DNA of 16,488 nt from JAJTFW01 sp964534995 (GTDB lineage Bacteria > Bacteroidota > Bacteroidia > AKYH767-A > OLB10): NCBI GenBank assembly GCA_964534995.1, contig CAZHSC010000075.1:1-16488 (forward strand), given 5' to 3'. The translations under genes and the position numbers were made by a program. How positions within the stretch are numbered: position 1 is the first letter of the stretch; the number at the start of each line of letters is the position of its first letter. Below, in pieces: positions 1 through 9,151 of the stretch. The notes below the pieces were generated by a model that saw only the letters and a list, made by a program, of their open reading frames with translations, did not search any database and was not told where the DNA came from.

Positions 1-1775
1 CCATCACCGGCCAGTCAACCTGGTACGCGGATGTGGATGGTGATACCTACGGTAATGCCTTGTCATCAGTAGTGGCCTGCTTCCAGCCGCTGGGCTATGT
101 AGCGAACAACACGGATTGTAACGACGGCAACGCTGCTGTGAACCCGGGCGCTACTGAAGTATGTAACGGCGTTGATGACGATTGCGACGGCTTAACCGAC
201 GATGCGGATCCATCCGTTACCGGCCAGTCAACCTGGTACGCGGATGTAGATGGTGATACTTATGGAAATACTGCAATATCAGTACTTGCCTGTAACCAGC
301 CTGTTGGATTTGTAGCTGACAATACAGATTGTGATGATTCAAACCCGGCAATCAATCCTGCTGCCACAGAATTGTGTAATGGTATAGATGATGATTGTAA
401 TGGGTTAACAGATGACAACGTTGCTCCTCTGCCAACGCCGGGTCCGATTATCGGAACAGCCTCTGCCTGCGTACCTGCCACCTTCGGTTCAACCACCTTC
501 AGTGTGGCCCCTGTTCCGGGAGCTACAGGATATATTTGGTCAGTACCGGCAGGATTCACTATCCTGTTTGGACAAGGTACTACCAGCATCACAGTGCAGT
601 GGACCAACCTGAACATCCATAATGGTATTTCAGGATCATTATGCGTAACCGCCACAGGCCCATGTACGCCCAGCGCTCCAGCTTGTATTGGTGTGGGATA
701 TCAAATTGCCACTCCAGTAACACCACCTTCTATCTCAGGTCCTGGAAAAGTTTGTCCGGGTGACGTAGCTGTTTACTCTATCTCTCCAGTATTCCGTGCA
801 ATGTCTTATACATGGACAGTACCTGCAGGTATGACGATTACCTCCGGTCAGAATACAAATGTGATTAATGTAACCGTAAACGGCGGCTATACCGGAGGAA
901 CCCTGAGTGTGACTGCATCCAATGCATGCGGTACAAGTCCGGCGCGTACAAAAGCCATGAGCCTCAACAATCCTTTAACTCCTGGCGCCATCAGCGGTCA
1001 GAAATTCGGGTTGTGTAATACAACCGGTGTGGTGTATTCTGTATCGCCGGTGGTGGGTGCAACAAGTTATATCTGGACCAGCAGCAGTGGCATCACCATT
1101 ACCGCCGGACAGGGTACCAATGCAATTACAGCGGATATCGGCTTACTTGCCGGAACCGGAACCTTAACTGTGCAGGCAGTAAATAACTGCGGTACAAGTC
1201 CTGTTCGTTCTGTAAATATCTTCGGTATTCCTGATCGTCCGCAGCCAATTACGGGTGCTACAACAGTTTGTACCAATGCTCTTGAGCCTTACAGCGTACC
1301 TACTGTTGCAGGAACCTCGGTGTATACCTGGACCATCTCTTCTGCCGGATTTGTGGCGAATGGACAGGGCACCAAGAACATCGATGTTCAGTGGGGAGCC
1401 TTTACTGCTACGGGCCAGACATTATCAGTAATCGCTTCCAATGCCTGTGGTAACAGTGCAGTACGGTCATTAACCGGAATCACTGTTAACAATTGCCCGA
1501 GGATCGGAGACACCGGTACATCCCTCACGGACTTGTCGGTATTCCCCAACCCGGCAACTGACCAGGTGATGGTACAGTTTAATCTCAGCGAAGAAAGTAA
1601 CTATCGCTTGCGCCTTACCGATGTTACCGGCAGGGAAGTGTATGTAAGTGAAGGTGCTTCCGCGGCAGGTCCTGTAATGCGGAAAATAGAAGTCGGACAG
1701 TTAAGCGGTGGAATTTACTTTGTGGAGATCCAGCACAATGAAGGATCACAGTCCATCCGTTTAATGGTTGAATAA
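1..1775 (+). CDS. Secreted MopE-repeat / PKD-like protein with T9SS type A sorting domain (5' partial)
   Basis: The reading frame is open from the first complete codon (base 3), so the gene starts outside the window; about 590 residues are visible. In order they hold two MopE-type putative metal-binding repeats (about 21-203 and 231-416; each has a D-x-D-G-D-T-Y-G motif, then NTDC(N/D)D, NP(G/A)ATE and CNG(I/V)DDDC), four PKD-like domains (about 430-1497, each with Y-x-W-T/S and a C-G-N/T-S ending), and a C-terminal domain starting around LSVFPNPATDQVMVQF, typical of T9SS type A sorting signals (SprA route across the outer membrane). The Asp-rich repeats probably bind divalent cations; the name comes from the copper protein MopE of Methylococcus, but copper binding here is not shown. 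I infer a large surface or released protein. The tail is paralogous to that of the next gene. No enzymatic domain is visible; the missing N-terminus may carry one. Confidence 0.9.
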   Translation, partial: ITGQSTWYADVDGDTYGNALSSVVACFQPLGYVANNTDCNDGNAAVNPGATEVCNGVDDDCDGLTDDADPSVTGQSTWYADVDGDTYGNTAISVLACNQPVGFVADNTDCDDSNPAINPAATELCNGIDDDCNGLTDDNVAPLPTPGPIIGTASACVPATFGSTTFSVAPVPGATGYIWSVPAGFTILFGQGTTSITVQWTNLNIHNGISGSLCVTATGPCTPSAPACIGVGYQIATPVTPPSISGPGKVCPGDVAVYSISPVFRAMSYTWTVPAGMTITSGQNTNVINVTVNGGYTGGTLSVTASNACGTSPARTKAMSLNNPLTPGAISGQKFGLCNTTGVVYSVSPVVGATSYIWTSSSGITITAGQGTNAITADIGLLAGTGTLTVQAVNNCGTSPVRSVNIFGIPDRPQPITGATTVCTNALEPYSVPTVAGTSVYTWTISSAGFVANGQGTKNIDVQWGAFTATGQTLSVIASNACGNSAVRSLTGITVNNCPRIGDTGTSLTDLSVFPNPATDQVMVQFNLSEESNYRLRLTDVTGREVYVSEGASAAGPVMRKIEVGQLSGGIYFVEIQHNEGSQSIRLMVE

Positions 1776-1787
1776 ATCAATGAAGAT

Positions 1788-1817
1788 CCGGGGAGGGTTA
1801 AGTTAAAACCTCCCCGG
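1788..1817 (+). terminator. GC-rich hairpin after the first secreted-protein gene
   Basis: A perfect 9-bp stem (CCGGGGAGG at 1788-1796 with CCTCCCCGG at 1809-1817) and a 12-nt loop lie 13 bp after the stop codon. The following bases are only moderately T-rich (GTATTTACTATT), so it is a terminator by position and stem strength rather than by a perfect T-tract. It separates the transcript from the giant gene that follows. The rest of the gap to 1869 is AT-rich with two similar A-runs; I found no convincing TAnnTTTG promoter element in it. Confidence 0.7.
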
Positions 1818-1869
1818 GTATTTACTATTATATCTTAATCCGAAAAAAATAATCTGAAAAAAATTTCAC

Positions 1870-4800
1870 ATGAAAAATAATTATAAAACAGGTGCCTTGT
1901 CAGAAACAAACGGGGCCATTGATAATGTTTCAGGCGGACAATCCCCCTCCATTGCTTTAGTACGAGGGAAGGAAATTGCGCTCGCTCTTATTTCCATATT
2001 GGTTTTTTCCAATATGGCATTTGCACAGTTGACCGGGACTAAAACCATACCGGGTGACTATGCCACGATCGCGGCAGCTGTTGCCGATCTGAATGTGCAG
2101 GGGGTAGGTCCGGGCGGTGTTACTTTTAATGTGGCGGCCGGTTATACCGAAAACATCACTGCGGCCATAAACATTACTACCGCGGGTGCTGCAGGAAGCC
2201 CTATCGTATTTCAGAAAAGTGGTGTGGGTGACAATCCTTTGCTTACAAGAACTGATGGCGGTTCCAATACAACATCTGTCGTAGGTGCTTTGGGAGATGC
2301 GGTGATACGTATTGACGGAACCGACTATCTGACTTTTAACAGTATTGATGTGGCCGCCTCACAACAGGGTATTGAATATGGTTATTATACCTCTAAAACA
2401 GCCACCAATGCCTGTCAGAATCTGACTATAAGTAATTGTACGGTGACCATGACTAAAGGTACCAGTGGCTATGTGGCTGCTATTCATATTGGAAATGGAT
2501 CCACTTCCACCTCTTCCGCAACAGGGGTTACTGTGTCGGCAAACAGTGGTCGTTCAGAAAATATTACCATCAGTGGAAACACATTGCAAAATGTGCACAT
2601 GGGGGTATATTGCCGCGGATACAGTTCTGCATCTTTTTATGACCAGAGTATCACAGTCAGTGGAAATACGATCCGGAATTTTGGAGGAGGTTCTGCAACA
2701 ACAACGTATGGTGTTTATTTTATCTACACTACTAATCCTACAGTGAGCGGAAATACAATTGACAACGCCGGTGGTGGCGGCACCCCGCACGCTTCCACCT
2801 TTTATGGCGTATTTTATTCCACTGTTACAGGAATTATCACTGGCAATAACAACAGCATCACTGTCAATACTTCCGGTACTTCAAGCGCTTATTGGTTTTA
2901 TAACGGCAATACCGGTACTTCCATTGATTTTAACAATAACTTTTTTGCCGGAACTGTCGCAGCTACCTCAACGTCTTACCTGATTAATAACAACAACGGC
3001 AGCGCTGCAGTAACGGTAAGTGGCAACGCTACCACGGGTACATTAACCAAAACAGGAACCAGTGGAACCATTTATGGGTATTATAATAATGGATCCCCCT
3101 TAGCGGGAACTGAAACCATCAGTGGAAATAACTTCAGCAACATTTCAGTGACAGGGTCATCTGTATTTACCGGAATTCAAACCACTACCGGTACAGGTCA
3201 GAATAGTGAAATTTACAATAATGTCATTTCATCCATTACGGGAGGTACAGGTACCATTACAGGTATCAATGTAAGTTATCACGCCACCAGGAACATTTAT
3301 GGAAACACCATTTCCGACATCAATGGTGCAGGTAGCATTGTGGGCATAGCGAATACTACTTCCAGCAGTGCAACTGTTAATAATGTTTTCAAGAATAAAA
3401 TCTGTAATTTGTCCAGTACCTCAGCGGCATCAACAGCCGGACTTGTTACCGGAATTTTGGTAGCCAGTGCTTCGGGATTAACTACCAATATTTACAATAA
3501 TTTAATTGGAAATCTTACAGCGCCTGCAGCCACAGGCACCGATGCCATCCGCGGAATTGGAATTACGTCCTCCACTTCAAATCAGAACATCATTGTTTCA
3601 TACAATACCATTTACCTGAATGCCTCCGGTGCGGGCAATTTCGGGACCTCCGGTGTTTTTCATACTACCAGTGCAACAGCCACTACCGCCAATCTGACAT
3701 TGCGCAATAATCTGATCTATAACAACAGTACTCCTTCCGGTACTGGTGTAACCGCTGCCTATCGCCGGAGCAGTACTTCCAATGTGAATTACAACGCGAG
3801 CTCTGATAATAATTTATTTTGGGGCGGTACGCCATCTCCCACTCAATTGATTTTTACAAATGGAACCAACCTGTATGATCAGTTGGCAAATTACCAGGCT
3901 TATATAGTAACTCAGGATCAGTCTTCAGCTACTGAAGATGTTCAATGGTTAAGCACTTCCTGCGGAAATGTTGATTTCCTTAAAGTTGATGATACGCAGC
4001 CCAGTGCTACGGAGAGCGGTGCCGTAAATGTCGCAGGTATTACCGATGACTATTCAGGCACTATCCGTCAGGGTAATGCAGGTTATGCGGGAACGGGTAC
4101 GGCACCCGATATTGGCGCGTATGAATTTGAAGGCGCTTTGCCCAGTTGCGGTACACCTGCTTCTTCAACAGCACAAAGCAGTAATACCAACCCCTGCAAT
4201 GGCGTGAACTTCACCCTCTCAATGGATGTTGCCTATGGATTAGGATTTACTTTTCAGTGGGAAGAATCTACAGTGGGTGCTGCCGGCCCGTATACGCTGA
4301 TTCCAGCCGGAACCAACGAAACATTTGTAACCAATGCAGCTCAGACCACCTGGTATCGCTGTGTTGTAACCTGTGTTTCCAGTACTTTGAGTACCACTTC
4401 AACCGAGGTGATGGTAACCATTCCTGCTGCATTAAATGGTACCTACCTGATTGATAATACCGGTGCAGGGGATTACCTCAGTTTTGGGGATGCTATCACC
4501 GATATCAGTTGTAAAGGCATGAGTGGTCCCGTGACCTTTAATGTAACCGCGGGTCAGGTATTTGTTGAGACGCAGGACCTGAATTTAACATTCCCGGGAA
4601 CGGCTGTCAACACAGTAACCTTCCAGCGGACTGGTGCTGGCGCTAACCCACTTATTCAAAAGGCCGGAACATCAGGTACAGCGGATTATATTTTGAAATT
4701 TACGGGTGTGGATTACTACACTTTTGATGGTATCGATTTCGCGCAGACGGGTACGTCGGCAACGGATTGGGTAGAGTATGGTATCTGGATTACCAATGCC

Positions 4801-7800
4801 TCTCTCTCTGATGGAGCAAAAAACAATACAATTAAGAATGGTACGGTTACGCTGAGCAATCAGAACATAAATTCGAAAGGCGGATTTATCAGTTCGGCTT
4901 TCACACCAACATCATTTGATGGTACACAAAGCAGTAACCGCTTCCTGAATATGACTGTTCAAAATGCCTGGGAAGGGTATCGTATAACCGGTGCTACTAC
5001 CACTTTCCCCGATGATGCCAATGAAATAGGTACAGAAGGTGGTGGTACCAGTACGATCTCCAACATAGGTGATGGAGTTACCTCAGGCAGTGTTTATGGT
5101 GTATATGCGACGTATCAGACCAACTTTAAACTGCAAAATACTTTGCTTTCCAATGTTATTGCAGGTAGTACCTCTTTGGTATATGGAATTACTATGCAAT
5201 CATCAGGTTCAAATTCTGCAACGATATCCGGCAATACATTCAGTAACATCACGGGAAATGGTACGGTGTATGGAATTTATTTTTCTTCCGCGGATACCGC
5301 CGATATCTTTAACAACGAAATCTACGGATTGTCTTCGTCAGGATCATCCAGTTCGGTGCGTGGTATTTATCTGACTGCTACCGGTCTGAACGCAAATGTG
5401 TATAACAACCGTATCTATAATATTAACGCTAATGGTATTACTACAACTACCGCAGCCGGTATTGATGTAGGAACGGGACTTGTTTACAATATCGTAAACA
5501 ATATGATTTCAGATATCAAAGCACCCGCCTCTACTCAAACGGCAGCGGGCACCCGAGGTATCAGTGTTAGCGGCGGCTCAACGGGTGGTGTGGTGAATAT
5601 TATTCATAACACCGTTCTCCTGACGGATGTTGCTACTGTTGCCGCGTACACCTCTGCCGCGCTGCATAACAGCAGTACAACACCCACTCTTGATATAAGA
5701 AACAACGTATTTATAAACAACAGTGATATCACTGTGGGTACGCGGGTTGCTGCATTTTGGAAGACCAGCACCGTGGATAATATCAGCGGCAACAGCAATA
5801 ACAATATTTACTATGGTGGCACACCCGATGCAAGTCATCTGATCTATTACGATGGAACCAATTCGGTACAGACGATGAATGCCTATCAGAGCCTTGCCGC
5901 TGTTTCTCCGGGCGATGGTGCCTCCTTCACTGAGAATACCGTATTCCAACCTGTCAGCAACGGAATTCTTCGTCCTGATTTGGGTACGCCTACCTACATT
6001 GAAAGCGGTGGTCAGGCGATTGCTGCAGTGTCACAGGATTTTGAAGGAGAAGCACGTAGCCTGACTACTCCTGATATGGGTGCGGATGAAGGTAACTTTG
6101 TCATTCAGCTTCCCCCGCTTCCTGACTGTGCTACTTACATATCGCCGGCAGACCTTGCCAATGACATTTGTTCCTATGGCAGCCAGCAGTTGAAATGGAC
6201 CGCTGCATTGACAGGAGGATCTCCAACGCTTGGATATGATGTGTATTTCGGAACAAACCCTTCACCGGGTTTTGTTGCCAATGTTTCAACACTTACGTAT
6301 ACTATACCTTCATTACTTCCCAATACTACTTATTACTGGCAAATTGTACCTAAAAATACCACCGGTGATGCCACCGGATGTGCCATCTATTCCTTTACAA
6401 CTATTGATGCGGAAATTACATCAACTACCGGTGACACCCGCTGCGGTGCAGGAGTGGTGAATCTTTCAGCAAGCGGTACAGGTACCTTTAACTGGTACAC
6501 TGCTGCTACAGGCGGAAGTCCGGTATTTACCGGAGCAGCTTATAGTCCTTCTATTGCAACCACCACTGATTTTTGGGTGTCGACCAGCAATGGTGGAACG
6601 AATGCAAATGTAGGTCAGTTTAGTCCGACTTCAGCAGGAGGCACAGTTTCTGCCTCTTCATTGACTAACCATTATATGTTATTTAATGTAACTGCTCCTA
6701 CCGTGACCATTAACACTGTTACTATTTATCCGACGGCGGCAATTGGCAGTAATTATAATATTATTATTCAAAATTCATCACTAACACAAATTTTCGCAAC
6801 CGGCACATTTACGAATACTGTAACAGGTGGAAGTACTCCTCAGGTAGTTACATTGAATGCAACTTTACCTGCCGGTACCGGTTATCGTTTAGGTGTAGCA
6901 ACCAATGCGGGTATGAATCGAAATACATCTGGTGCGGTATATCCTTATACTGTTCCCGGTGTGTTAAGTATAACAGGAAATACGTTTGATCAGGTTTACT
7001 ATTATTATTTCTATGATTGGAGCATCAGTTCAGGTTGTGAAAGTCCACGTACCATGGTAACAGGTACCGTATTGCCAACTACAACTTATTATACCGATGC
7101 AGATGGCGATACCTATGGTGATCCTGGTTCTCCTGTTATCAGTTGCTCTGGTGCTCCATTGGGTGCTGTGGCTGATAATACAGATTGCAATGATGGTAAT
7201 GCATCTGTCAATCCGGGAGGGACTGAAACATGCAATGGCATTGACGATGATTGCGACGGCTCCACCGATGAAGGCTGTTCACTGTTGACTTTCTATGCGG
7301 ATACCGATGGTGATACCTACGGTGATCCTGCCAATTTCATTACCCAAACCAATCCGGTTCCTCCTTCAGGATACGTAAGCGACAATACCGATTGTAACGA
7401 TGGCAACACTGCTGTGAATCCGGCTGCAACGGAAGTGTGTAATTCCATTGATGATGATTGTGACACTTCTGTTGACGAAGGCTTTGATGTGGATGGCGAT
7501 GGATATACTTCCTGTAACGGCGATTGCGATGATAATAACAATGCTGTGAATCCCGGTGCCGCTGAAACCTGCAATGGGGTAGATGATAACTGTAACGGTT
7601 TAACGGATGATGGCCTGAGCCTGCCTGCTCCCGCTTCCATTGCGGGTACTGCTTCGGCATGTCTGCCGGGTGTTTCCGGATCAACTACCTATAGTGTAAG
7701 CCCTGTTGCCGGCGCTACATCATATAGCTGGACCGTACCCTCCGGATTTGTCATCATCAGCGGTCAGGGAACTATGAATATTACTGTTACCTGGACCAAT

Positions 7801-8958
7801 ATAGCCATACAGGCCGGCATCAGTGGAAACTTGTGTGTTACTGCCAATGATGCCTGTGTGAGCTCGTCTCCCACATGTATTGCCATTGATTACCAGGTTG
7901 CGGCTCCCGTTACCCCTCCTTCCATATCAGGAAACAGCAAAGCCTGTCCGGGTGATGTGGTAACATATTCCATTGCCCCGGTTGCACGTGCCACTTCCTA
8001 TACATGGACAGTTCCCGGAACCATGACCATTCAAAGTGGTCAGGGCAGCAATGTAATCAGTGTACTGGTGAATGCCGGATTTACCGGTGGTGCAGTTACG
8101 GTAACCGCTTCCAATGTTTGCGGAACCAGCCCGGTACGTTCAAAATCTATTGTTCAGAACCTGCCGGGTACCCCCACAGCCATTCAGGGTCAGAAAGAAG
8201 GTTTGTGTAACACCAGCGGCAACGTATGGTTTGTACCAGCTGTGGTGAATGCCACCAGTTATAACTGGGGCGCTACCGGCGCTACCATCACCGCAGGTAA
8301 CGGCACCAACACCATTACCGGTGATGTGGCCACGCTTATCGGTTCAGGCAGTCTTACTGTTCAGGCTGTAAACGGTTGCGGAACCAGCCTCACCCGGACC
8401 CTGACCATTAAAGGATCTCCCGCACGCCCCGAACCGGTTGCAGGGGCTGCTAACGTTTGTGCAGTATCGAATGAGGCATACAGCGTAGCTACCGTTGCCG
8501 GTGCATCTGCCTACACCTGGTCAGTTACTGCCAGCGGATCGGTGGCTACCGGTCAGGGCACCAAGAATATTACCATCGACTGGAACATTCCTGGAGCCAG
8601 CCAGGGCATTACCGTATTTACCAGCAACGCCTGCGGCAGCAGTACCAACCGCGCACTCAGCCCGGTTACGGTGAACAGTTGTCCCCGCCTGAGCGACCAG
8701 TCAGCAGCTTTTGCCCTGACCGCATGGCCTAACCCGGCTGCTGATTATGTAATGATTCAGTTCAATACTGAAGATGCCAGTGGATATCGCCTGCGCCTTA
8801 CCGACGTAGCCGGACGTTTGGTGTACGATCAGACAGGAAAGGCTATGACAGGAAGTAACCAACTGGAATTAAATCTAAGTGAAACCGCAACAGGCCTCTA
8901 TTTCCTTACCCTGGACCTCGGTACCGAACGTCAGATGATCAAGCTGACCGTTGAGTAA
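1870..8958 (+). CDS. Giant beta-helix / MopE / PKD-like secreted protein with T9SS sorting domain
   Basis: This is a 2362-residue surface or secreted protein. A hydrophobic signal segment lies at about 36-52 and ends in AFA-Q; it is preceded by an unusually long polar stretch of about 34 residues, and no other ATG fits. Residues about 57-755 form a right-handed parallel beta-helix with N-x-I and NN-rich turns and end in DIGAYEFEG. An Ig-like segment follows. A second beta-helix (about 855-1407) opens with GTYLIDNTGAGDYLSF and ends in DMGADEG. Then come an Fn3-like domain (about 1413-1515), an Ig-like domain (about 1516-1574), an unrecognised segment (about 1578-1720), three MopE-type Asp/Cys repeats (about 1739-1916), four PKD-like domains (about 1920-2272) and a T9SS type A domain (about 2278-2362, with WPNPAADYVMIQF). 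Beta-helices of this kind occur in polysaccharide-acting enzymes and adhesins; no catalytic residues can be assigned. I infer an adhesin or matrix protein. Paralogy with the upstream gene covers the MopE-PKD-sorting tail. Confidence 0.93.
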   Translation: MKNNYKTGALSETNGAIDNVSGGQSPSIALVRGKEIALALISILVFSNMAFAQLTGTKTIPGDYATIAAAVADLNVQGVGPGGVTFNVAAGYTENITAAINITTAGAAGSPIVFQKSGVGDNPLLTRTDGGSNTTSVVGALGDAVIRIDGTDYLTFNSIDVAASQQGIEYGYYTSKTATNACQNLTISNCTVTMTKGTSGYVAAIHIGNGSTSTSSATGVTVSANSGRSENITISGNTLQNVHMGVYCRGYSSASFYDQSITVSGNTIRNFGGGSATTTYGVYFIYTTNPTVSGNTIDNAGGGGTPHASTFYGVFYSTVTGIITGNNNSITVNTSGTSSAYWFYNGNTGTSIDFNNNFFAGTVAATSTSYLINNNNGSAAVTVSGNATTGTLTKTGTSGTIYGYYNNGSPLAGTETISGNNFSNISVTGSSVFTGIQTTTGTGQNSEIYNNVISSITGGTGTITGINVSYHATRNIYGNTISDINGAGSIVGIANTTSSSATVNNVFKNKICNLSSTSAASTAGLVTGILVASASGLTTNIYNNLIGNLTAPAATGTDAIRGIGITSSTSNQNIIVSYNTIYLNASGAGNFGTSGVFHTTSATATTANLTLRNNLIYNNSTPSGTGVTAAYRRSSTSNVNYNASSDNNLFWGGTPSPTQLIFTNGTNLYDQLANYQAYIVTQDQSSATEDVQWLSTSCGNVDFLKVDDTQPSATESGAVNVAGITDDYSGTIRQGNAGYAGTGTAPDIGAYEFEGALPSCGTPASSTAQSSNTNPCNGVNFTLSMDVAYGLGFTFQWEESTVGAAGPYTLIPAGTNETFVTNAAQTTWYRCVVTCVSSTLSTTSTEVMVTIPAALNGTYLIDNTGAGDYLSFGDAITDISCKGMSGPVTFNVTAGQVFVETQDLNLTFPGTAVNTVTFQRTGAGANPLIQKAGTSGTADYILKFTGVDYYTFDGIDFAQTGTSATDWVEYGIWITNASLSDGAKNNTIKNGTVTLSNQNINSKGGFISSAFTPTSFDGTQSSNRFLNMTVQNAWEGYRITGATTTFPDDANEIGTEGGGTSTISNIGDGVTSGSVYGVYATYQTNFKLQNTLLSNVIAGSTSLVYGITMQSSGSNSATISGNTFSNITGNGTVYGIYFSSADTADIFNNEIYGLSSSGSSSSVRGIYLTATGLNANVYNNRIYNINANGITTTTAAGIDVGTGLVYNIVNNMISDIKAPASTQTAAGTRGISVSGGSTGGVVNIIHNTVLLTDVATVAAYTSAALHNSSTTPTLDIRNNVFINNSDITVGTRVAAFWKTSTVDNISGNSNNNIYYGGTPDASHLIYYDGTNSVQTMNAYQSLAAVSPGDGASFTENTVFQPVSNGILRPDLGTPTYIESGGQAIAAVSQDFEGEARSLTTPDMGADEGNFVIQLPPLPDCATYISPADLANDICSYGSQQLKWTAALTGGSPTLGYDVYFGTNPSPGFVANVSTLTYTIPSLLPNTTYYWQIVPKNTTGDATGCAIYSFTTIDAEITSTTGDTRCGAGVVNLSASGTGTFNWYTAATGGSPVFTGAAYSPSIATTTDFWVSTSNGGTNANVGQFSPTSAGGTVSASSLTNHYMLFNVTAPTVTINTVTIYPTAAIGSNYNIIIQNSSLTQIFATGTFTNTVTGGSTPQVVTLNATLPAGTGYRLGVATNAGMNRNTSGAVYPYTVPGVLSITGNTFDQVYYYYFYDWSISSGCESPRTMVTGTVLPTTTYYTDADGDTYGDPGSPVISCSGAPLGAVADNTDCNDGNASVNPGGTETCNGIDDDCDGSTDEGCSLLTFYADTDGDTYGDPANFITQTNPVPPSGYVSDNTDCNDGNTAVNPAATEVCNSIDDDCDTSVDEGFDVDGDGYTSCNGDCDDNNNAVNPGAAETCNGVDDNCNGLTDDGLSLPAPASIAGTASACLPGVSGSTTYSVSPVAGATSYSWTVPSGFVIISGQGTMNITVTWTNIAIQAGISGNLCVTANDACVSSSPTCIAIDYQVAAPVTPPSISGNSKACPGDVVTYSIAPVARATSYTWTVPGTMTIQSGQGSNVISVLVNAGFTGGAVTVTASNVCGTSPVRSKSIVQNLPGTPTAIQGQKEGLCNTSGNVWFVPAVVNATSYNWGATGATITAGNGTNTITGDVATLIGSGSLTVQAVNGCGTSLTRTLTIKGSPARPEPVAGAANVCAVSNEAYSVATVAGASAYTWSVTASGSVATGQGTKNITIDWNIPGASQGITVFTSNACGSSTNRALSPVTVNSCPRLSDQSAAFALTAWPNPAADYVMIQFNTEDASGYRLRLTDVAGRLVYDQTGKAMTGSNQLELNLSETATGLYFLTLDLGTERQMIKLTVE

Positions 8959-8979
8959 AAAGTAAACCTGAATAAACAT

Positions 8980-9013
8980 AAACCCCTGCAGTATTTTCTG
9001 CAGGGGTTTTTTT
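8980..9013 (+). terminator. Rho-independent terminator of the giant gene
   Basis: A perfect 12-bp stem (AAACCCCTGCAG at 8980-8991 with CTGCAGGGGTTT at 8998-9009) has a 6-nt TATTTT loop and runs into a T-tract (seven T at 9007-9013). It lies 21 bp after the stop codon. Because the next gene converges from the other strand and ends at 9152, the same hairpin may also stop the opposite operon, although its T-run in that direction is poor. In 9014-9151 I see nothing else that I can support. Confidence 0.92.
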
Positions 9014-9151
9014 ATTGGATCAGCAACGGAACATTTTACCGGTTGGCAGGTCTTTTATTTGATAAGGAGGATTTGATGTGTACGGTTGTAGGATGCGCTT
9101 GTTTGCACAAGATAATTACTGTTGCTTTTGAAGTAGCAGGTCCTTACTTTT

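Noticed and set aside
260..655. 131-codon open frame on the - strand within the first secreted-protein gene
   Set aside because: It lies opposite a clear coding frame with repeated domains; low-complexity composition and no family features.
5578..5949. 123-codon - strand open frame in the giant gene
   Set aside because: It is antisense to the second beta-helix module and has no recognisable features.
7080..7620. CRISPR-like or tandem DNA repeat array
   Set aside because: The periodicity is that of MopE protein repeats in a continuous reading frame; the DNA units are diverged, with no spacer structure.
1..8958. One gene split by a frameshift between the two giant reading frames
   Set aside because: The first ends in a complete sorting domain and a hairpin; the second has its own signal peptide. 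They are two genes.
9118..9140. Stem-loop after the di-heme gene as operon terminator
   Set aside because: On the transcribed (-) strand the stem has two mismatches and is not followed by a T-tract.
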